Below are positions 61,807-64,000 of a stretch of 64,000 nucleotides of DNA, piece after piece. A program made the position numbers and the translations under genes. Each line of letters starts with the position of its first letter. Within the stretch, counting starts at the first letter, position 1. Source of the stretch: Exiguobacterium artemiae 255-15 (lineage in GTDB: Bacteria > Bacillota > Bacilli > Exiguobacteriales > Exiguobacteriaceae); assembly GCF_000019905.1 (NCBI RefSeq), contig NC_010556.1:1576001-1640000 (forward strand), read 5' to 3'. Under the pieces are notes generated by a model, which saw only the letters and a program-made list of their open reading frames with translations, did no database searches and was not told the DNA's origin.

Positions 61807-62721
61807 TTAAACGGCTTGAGCTCTGTATTCTAATGGAGCCAAGCCGTTTAATCGTTGTTGATACCGTTCTTCATTGTAGAAATGAATATACTTCTGGATT
61901 GCAAGTTGGAGTTCGTCGAACTCCGTAAACTTATGTAGATAATAACTTTCGCACTTCAACGCTCCCCAAAAGGACTCCATCGGACCGTTATCAATACATT
62001 TACCAACCCGAGACATACTTTGTGTGATACCCGCCACGCGTGTCATGTGACGAAACGTATGCGAAGTATATTGAAATCCTCGATCACTATGAAGTAAGGG
62101 ACGGCTTCCGGGTGCGCCTTTCAAGGCGAGTTCGAGTGTATCGAACACGAGCTGATTATTGTTTGAGTGCCCAAGAACGAAGGCACGGATAGATCCATCA
62201 TGTAGGTCTAGAATAGCGCTCAAATACGCCTTCTGAGAGGCGCCATACTTCAATTCCGTGACATCCGTTACCCATTTTTGATTCGGTCCTGCCGCGTTGA
62301 AATCACGGTTCAGAATGTTCTCTGCGGTCTGTTGAGGACGATTACGAATGTACAAAGGACGTTTCCGGCGTATGACGCAATGAATACGAGCGACATGCAT
62401 CAGACGACGGACACGCTTCGCGTTAACGTTTCTTCCGAAACGGCGTTTTAAGTTTAATGTCATTCGTCGATAGCCATAGATTCCGTTCACCGCAAGGTGA
62501 ATCTCGTTCATCTCTTCGGTGATTTTCATGTTCTCCGTCTCACGTGCTTTCGGCATATCTATCCGACGTAACCACTTGTAGTAGGCAGCGCGCGAGACAC
62601 AAGCGAGGTGGCATAGGGCAATGATTGGATAACCAAATTGCTCTACCGATGATTGGATGGCTTCATATTTATCTTGAAGTCGAATTTGATTTAACGTGAC
62701 CTCCTCTCGATCTCCTCTAAC
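61807..62721 (-). CDS. IS3 transposase OrfB (DDE integrase core), made by -1 frameshifting
   Basis: 304 codons from the slip site to the stop. The HTH_21-type part (GIYGYRRMTLNLKRRFGRNV) is followed by the integrase core with the catalytic triad: Asp in WVTDVTEL, Asp in LHSDRGFQY and Glu in GPMESFWGAL. All three are present and the frame is open throughout, so the enzyme looks functional. There is no good independent start; the first ATG (62556) lies inside the conserved region. The product is expected as an OrfAB fusion. Confidence 0.92.
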   Translation of the reverse strand, partial: VRGDREEVTLNQIRLQDKYEAIQSSVEQFGYPIIALCHLACVSRAAYYKWLRRIDMPKARETENMKITEEMNEIHLAVNGIYGYRRMTLNLKRRFGRNVNAKRVRRLMHVARIHCVIRRKRPLYIRNRPQQTAENILNRDFNAAGPNQKWVTDVTELKYGASQKAYLSAILDLHDGSIRAFVLGHSNNNQLVFDTLELALKGAPGSRPLLHSDRGFQYTSHTFRHMTRVAGITQSMSRVGKCIDNGPMESFWGALKCESYYLHKFTEFDELQLAIQKYIHFYNEERYQQRLNGLAPLEYRAQAV

Positions 62722-63368
62722 TTTTTTAAGAAATCGTTCTCCATACGTAGACGCTCATTTTCTCGCTCGAGTCGTTTCAGCTCCAGCGCGAAACGTTCTG
62801 TATCCGTCAATTCTTCTACTGGCTTCTGACGACCGCGACGGTCTATCAGTGAGTCGATTCCATCCTTCTCGAACTTTCTTACCCAACTATAGATTTGTTG
62901 GTACGAGACCCGATGGGTCTCCATGATGCGTTGATAGTCTTTTCCGTTTTGTATACAGTCCATAACTGCCTGGACACGCTCTTCGAATGTAGTGGTTCTA
63001 CCTCTAGTCATAATGAATCGCTCCTTCAATGGTTTCCCTTGAGTACTATGACTAGTATACTTCTCGATCCACTTCGCAAGTACGCTTATGTTCGAAATAT
63101 CAAACCGTACCGAAGCGCTAGTGAGCGATTCTTCTTGGTCGAGTACTGCGCGCACAGCTTTCATCTTTAGGTCTTCGGGATAGCGGGTCCACTTTGATCG
63201 ACTCCGAAGTGCGGAGGGACCGCCCGTACGATATTTTGCTCTCCATCTATTCAAGGTTGTGACTGAAAGCTCGAAGAGCGAGGCGATCGACTTGATTGAG
63301 TCGATTCCGTCCTCACACATCTGAATGATGTGTAGTTTTTGATCCATCGAAAATCTAGATGTAGCCAT
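62691..63368 (-). CDS. IS3 OrfA (DNA-binding, helix-turn-helix)
   Basis: A 225-residue protein with two helix-turn-helix units: IKSIASLFELSVTTLNRWRA near residue 28 and YQRIMETHRVSYQQIYSWVR near 145. It ends with a leucine zipper (LELKRLERENERLRMENDFL), as in IS150-type OrfA proteins. It starts at 63368 after AGGGAG, which is buried in the terminal hairpin. An in-frame TTG six codons earlier overlaps that site. Confidence 0.9.
   Translation of the reverse strand: MATSRFSMDQKLHIIQMCEDGIDSIKSIASLFELSVTTLNRWRAKYRTGGPSALRSRSKWTRYPEDLKMKAVRAVLDQEESLTSASVRFDISNISVLAKWIEKYTSHSTQGKPLKERFIMTRGRTTTFEERVQAVMDCIQNGKDYQRIMETHRVSYQQIYSWVRKFEKDGIDSLIDRRGRQKPVEELTDTERFALELKRLERENERLRMENDFLKKLEEIERRSR
62721..62727 (-). 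promoter_or_regulatory. Programmed -1 frameshift heptamer A-AAA-AAG
   Basis: On the minus strand orfA is read TTA AAA AAG; a slip by one base gives AAA AAA GTT and continues into orfB. The purine-rich AGAGGAGATCGAGAGGAGG nearby can act as an internal Shine-Dalgarno-like sequence. A-AAA-AAG is the classical IS3/IS150 slip site. Confidence 0.88.
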
Positions 63369-63370
63369 AG

Positions 63371-63431
63371 AAAAAGCTCCCTTCAAAGTAGACAGTTTTT
63401 GTTATTTCAACTGTCTACTTTTTGGGGAGCA
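63371..63431 (-). promoter_or_regulatory. Terminal hairpin that hides the orfA ribosome binding site
   Basis: Arms GCTCCC + AAAGTAGACAGTT (63376-63397) and AACTGTCTACTTT + GGGAGC (63409-63430). On the minus strand the hairpin is followed directly by T5 (63375..63371), so it looks like an intrinsic terminator. The 3' arm contains the AGGGAG (63383..63378) used by orfA. Confidence 0.82.
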
Positions 63432-63480
63432 TATCAGATGCGCAATTCCCTCTTTTTTCGTTTACGAACGGAAAGATAAG

Positions 63481-64000
63481 TCAGACCCGTGTTTTTTCCA
63501 AGTAGTGCACGCTGAAATGATGCTGCGGATCCGTGAAACATCTGATTGGTGTAAATCCGTTTTGCTTGGCCAACCATTGAAACTCTTCCTGACTGTACTT
63601 ATAAGAATTTTCCGTATGAATTGTTTCGTCCTTTTTAAAGGTAAACCGCTGATCGGCAATCGTGACGATTTGATCGATTCGACTTTTCAGATGCATTTCA
63701 ATCCGTCCCTGCTGTTCATTATAAAAAGCGACATCCTCGAATAGGTCGACGTCAAACGTTCCATTGAGCGATCCGTTGATATGCCGTAAAATGTTTAAGT
63801 TAAACTGAGCCGTGATGCCTGCTTGATCGTTATAAGCCGCATGAAGCACACTGGCTTCTTTTTTTGTATCAATTCCAATCAGGAAGCCGTCTCCCTTCTC
63901 CAGTAATTGACTGGACTGTTGTAAAAAGTCGGCTGCTTCCTGCGGATGGAAGTTCCCGATGGTCGAACCGGGAAAGAAAATTACCTTTTTCTGTTTTTCC
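63481..64000 (-). CDS. egtD: EgtD-type L-histidine N-alpha-methyltransferase (partial)
   Basis: The 173 C-terminal residues lie in the window; the start is beyond the right edge. The protein reads FFPGSTIGNFHPQEAADFL, GFLIGIDTKKEASVLHAAYNDQAG, FNLNILRHIN, RIEMHLKS and HTENSYKYSQEEF (each shown in part). These match EgtD, which trimethylates histidine to hercynine with SAM, the first step of ergothioneine synthesis. The Glu and Ser in TENS correspond to the histidine-binding Glu282 and Ser284 of the mycobacterial enzyme. The frame is intact. The stop is followed by the IS3 element after 49 bp. Confidence 0.85.
   Translation of the reverse strand, partial: EKQKKVIFFPGSTIGNFHPQEAADFLQQSSQLLEKGDGFLIGIDTKKEASVLHAAYNDQAGITAQFNLNILRHINGSLNGTFDVDLFEDVAFYNEQQGRIEMHLKSRIDQIVTIADQRFTFKKDETIHTENSYKYSQEEFQWLAKQNGFTPIRCFTDPQHHFSVHYLEKTRV

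Larger units (their letters stand above)
61767..63431 (-). mobile_element. IS3-family (IS150 group) insertion sequence
   Basis: 1665 bp bounded by inverted repeats that start TGCTCCCC and share AAGTAGACAG (61767-61794 and 63404-63431, 22 of 28 positions equal). It holds orfA and orfB in the overlapping frames typical of IS3, with a frameshift heptamer. No direct repeat is seen at the borders (GAAC before, TATC after). The right end has an extra copy of the repeat that forms a hairpin with the terminus. It lies 49 bp beyond the egtD stop codon and interrupts no gene that I can see. Confidence 0.92.

Overview
The window looks like chromosome of a mid-GC member of the Bacillales, most probably Exiguobacterium. 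This is an inference from gene content (DynA-type double dynamin, YdbS/YdbT, YpwA, OhrR/Ohr and a ganSPQA-type operon), from the strong AGGAGG ribosome binding sites, and from the dense packing of small monocistronic or 2-5 gene units closed by intrinsic terminators. No rRNA, tRNA or CRISPR array was seen. About 57 genes, two insertion sequences and one frameshifted gene are supported.

Layout. 1-100: upstream end of a Fur-box controlled gene that leaves the window on the left. 0.1-6 kb: DUF2339 membrane protein, SH3b/C39-like exported protease, YhhX-like oxidoreductase, GNAT acetyltransferase, a candidate small RNA (about 4978-5045) and an SDR oxidoreductase. 6-13.6 kb: cation/proton antiporter, two hypothetical proteins, a 49-residue exported peptide, a PP2C-like phosphatase, an alpha/beta hydrolase lacking its nucleophile, and ydbT-ydbS. 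13.7-20.1 kb: divergent ohrR/ohr peroxide module, a (p)ppGpp synthetase-like protein, a MarR regulator, a GNAT-TPR fusion and an APH-type phosphotransferase. 20.2-23.4 kb: four-gene operon ypwA-gdpD-hypothetical-guanylate kinase-like. 23.6-29.8 kb: kinase-like protein, a complete IS200/IS605 element (tnpA, tnpB) inserted between a PH-domain gene and a 27-residue peptide gene, and a YciI/creatininase/methyltransferase operon. 29.9-36.1 kb: HAD phosphatase, DUF402 protein, SDR, Nudix, and a LysR regulator divergent from an SDR/acetyltransferase/cyclophilin-like/cupin operon.

36.2-43.9 kb is a galactooligosaccharide utilisation locus: LacI-type ganR, binding protein ganS, permeases ganP and ganQ, GH42 beta-galactosidase ganA, plus a divergent aldose-1-epimerase-like gene. 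A 50-bp perfect palindrome overlaps the -35 box of the ganS promoter, and a cre-like site sits at its start point. This fits substrate induction through GanR and glucose repression through CcpA.

44-51.8 kb is mixed: RDD protein, a 319-bp gene-free stretch with mutually exclusive hairpins, a phage-type coiled-coil protein, a frameshifted alcohol dehydrogenase-like gene, VOC and DUF5694 proteins, and two tandem CapK-like adenylating enzymes. 52-61.7 kb: NAD(P)-binding protein, dynA, LysR, corA, membrane protein, FAD oxidoreductase and CsaA-like protein. 61.8-63.4 kb: an IS3/IS150-type element with a frameshift heptamer and a terminal hairpin that buries the transposase ribosome binding site. 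The right edge holds most of an EgtD-type histidine methyltransferase gene.

Most genes are ordinary housekeeping or accessory functions. The points most worth following are the candidate sRNA, the structured gene-free stretch, the two IS insertions, the gan control region and the proteins with missing catalytic residues.
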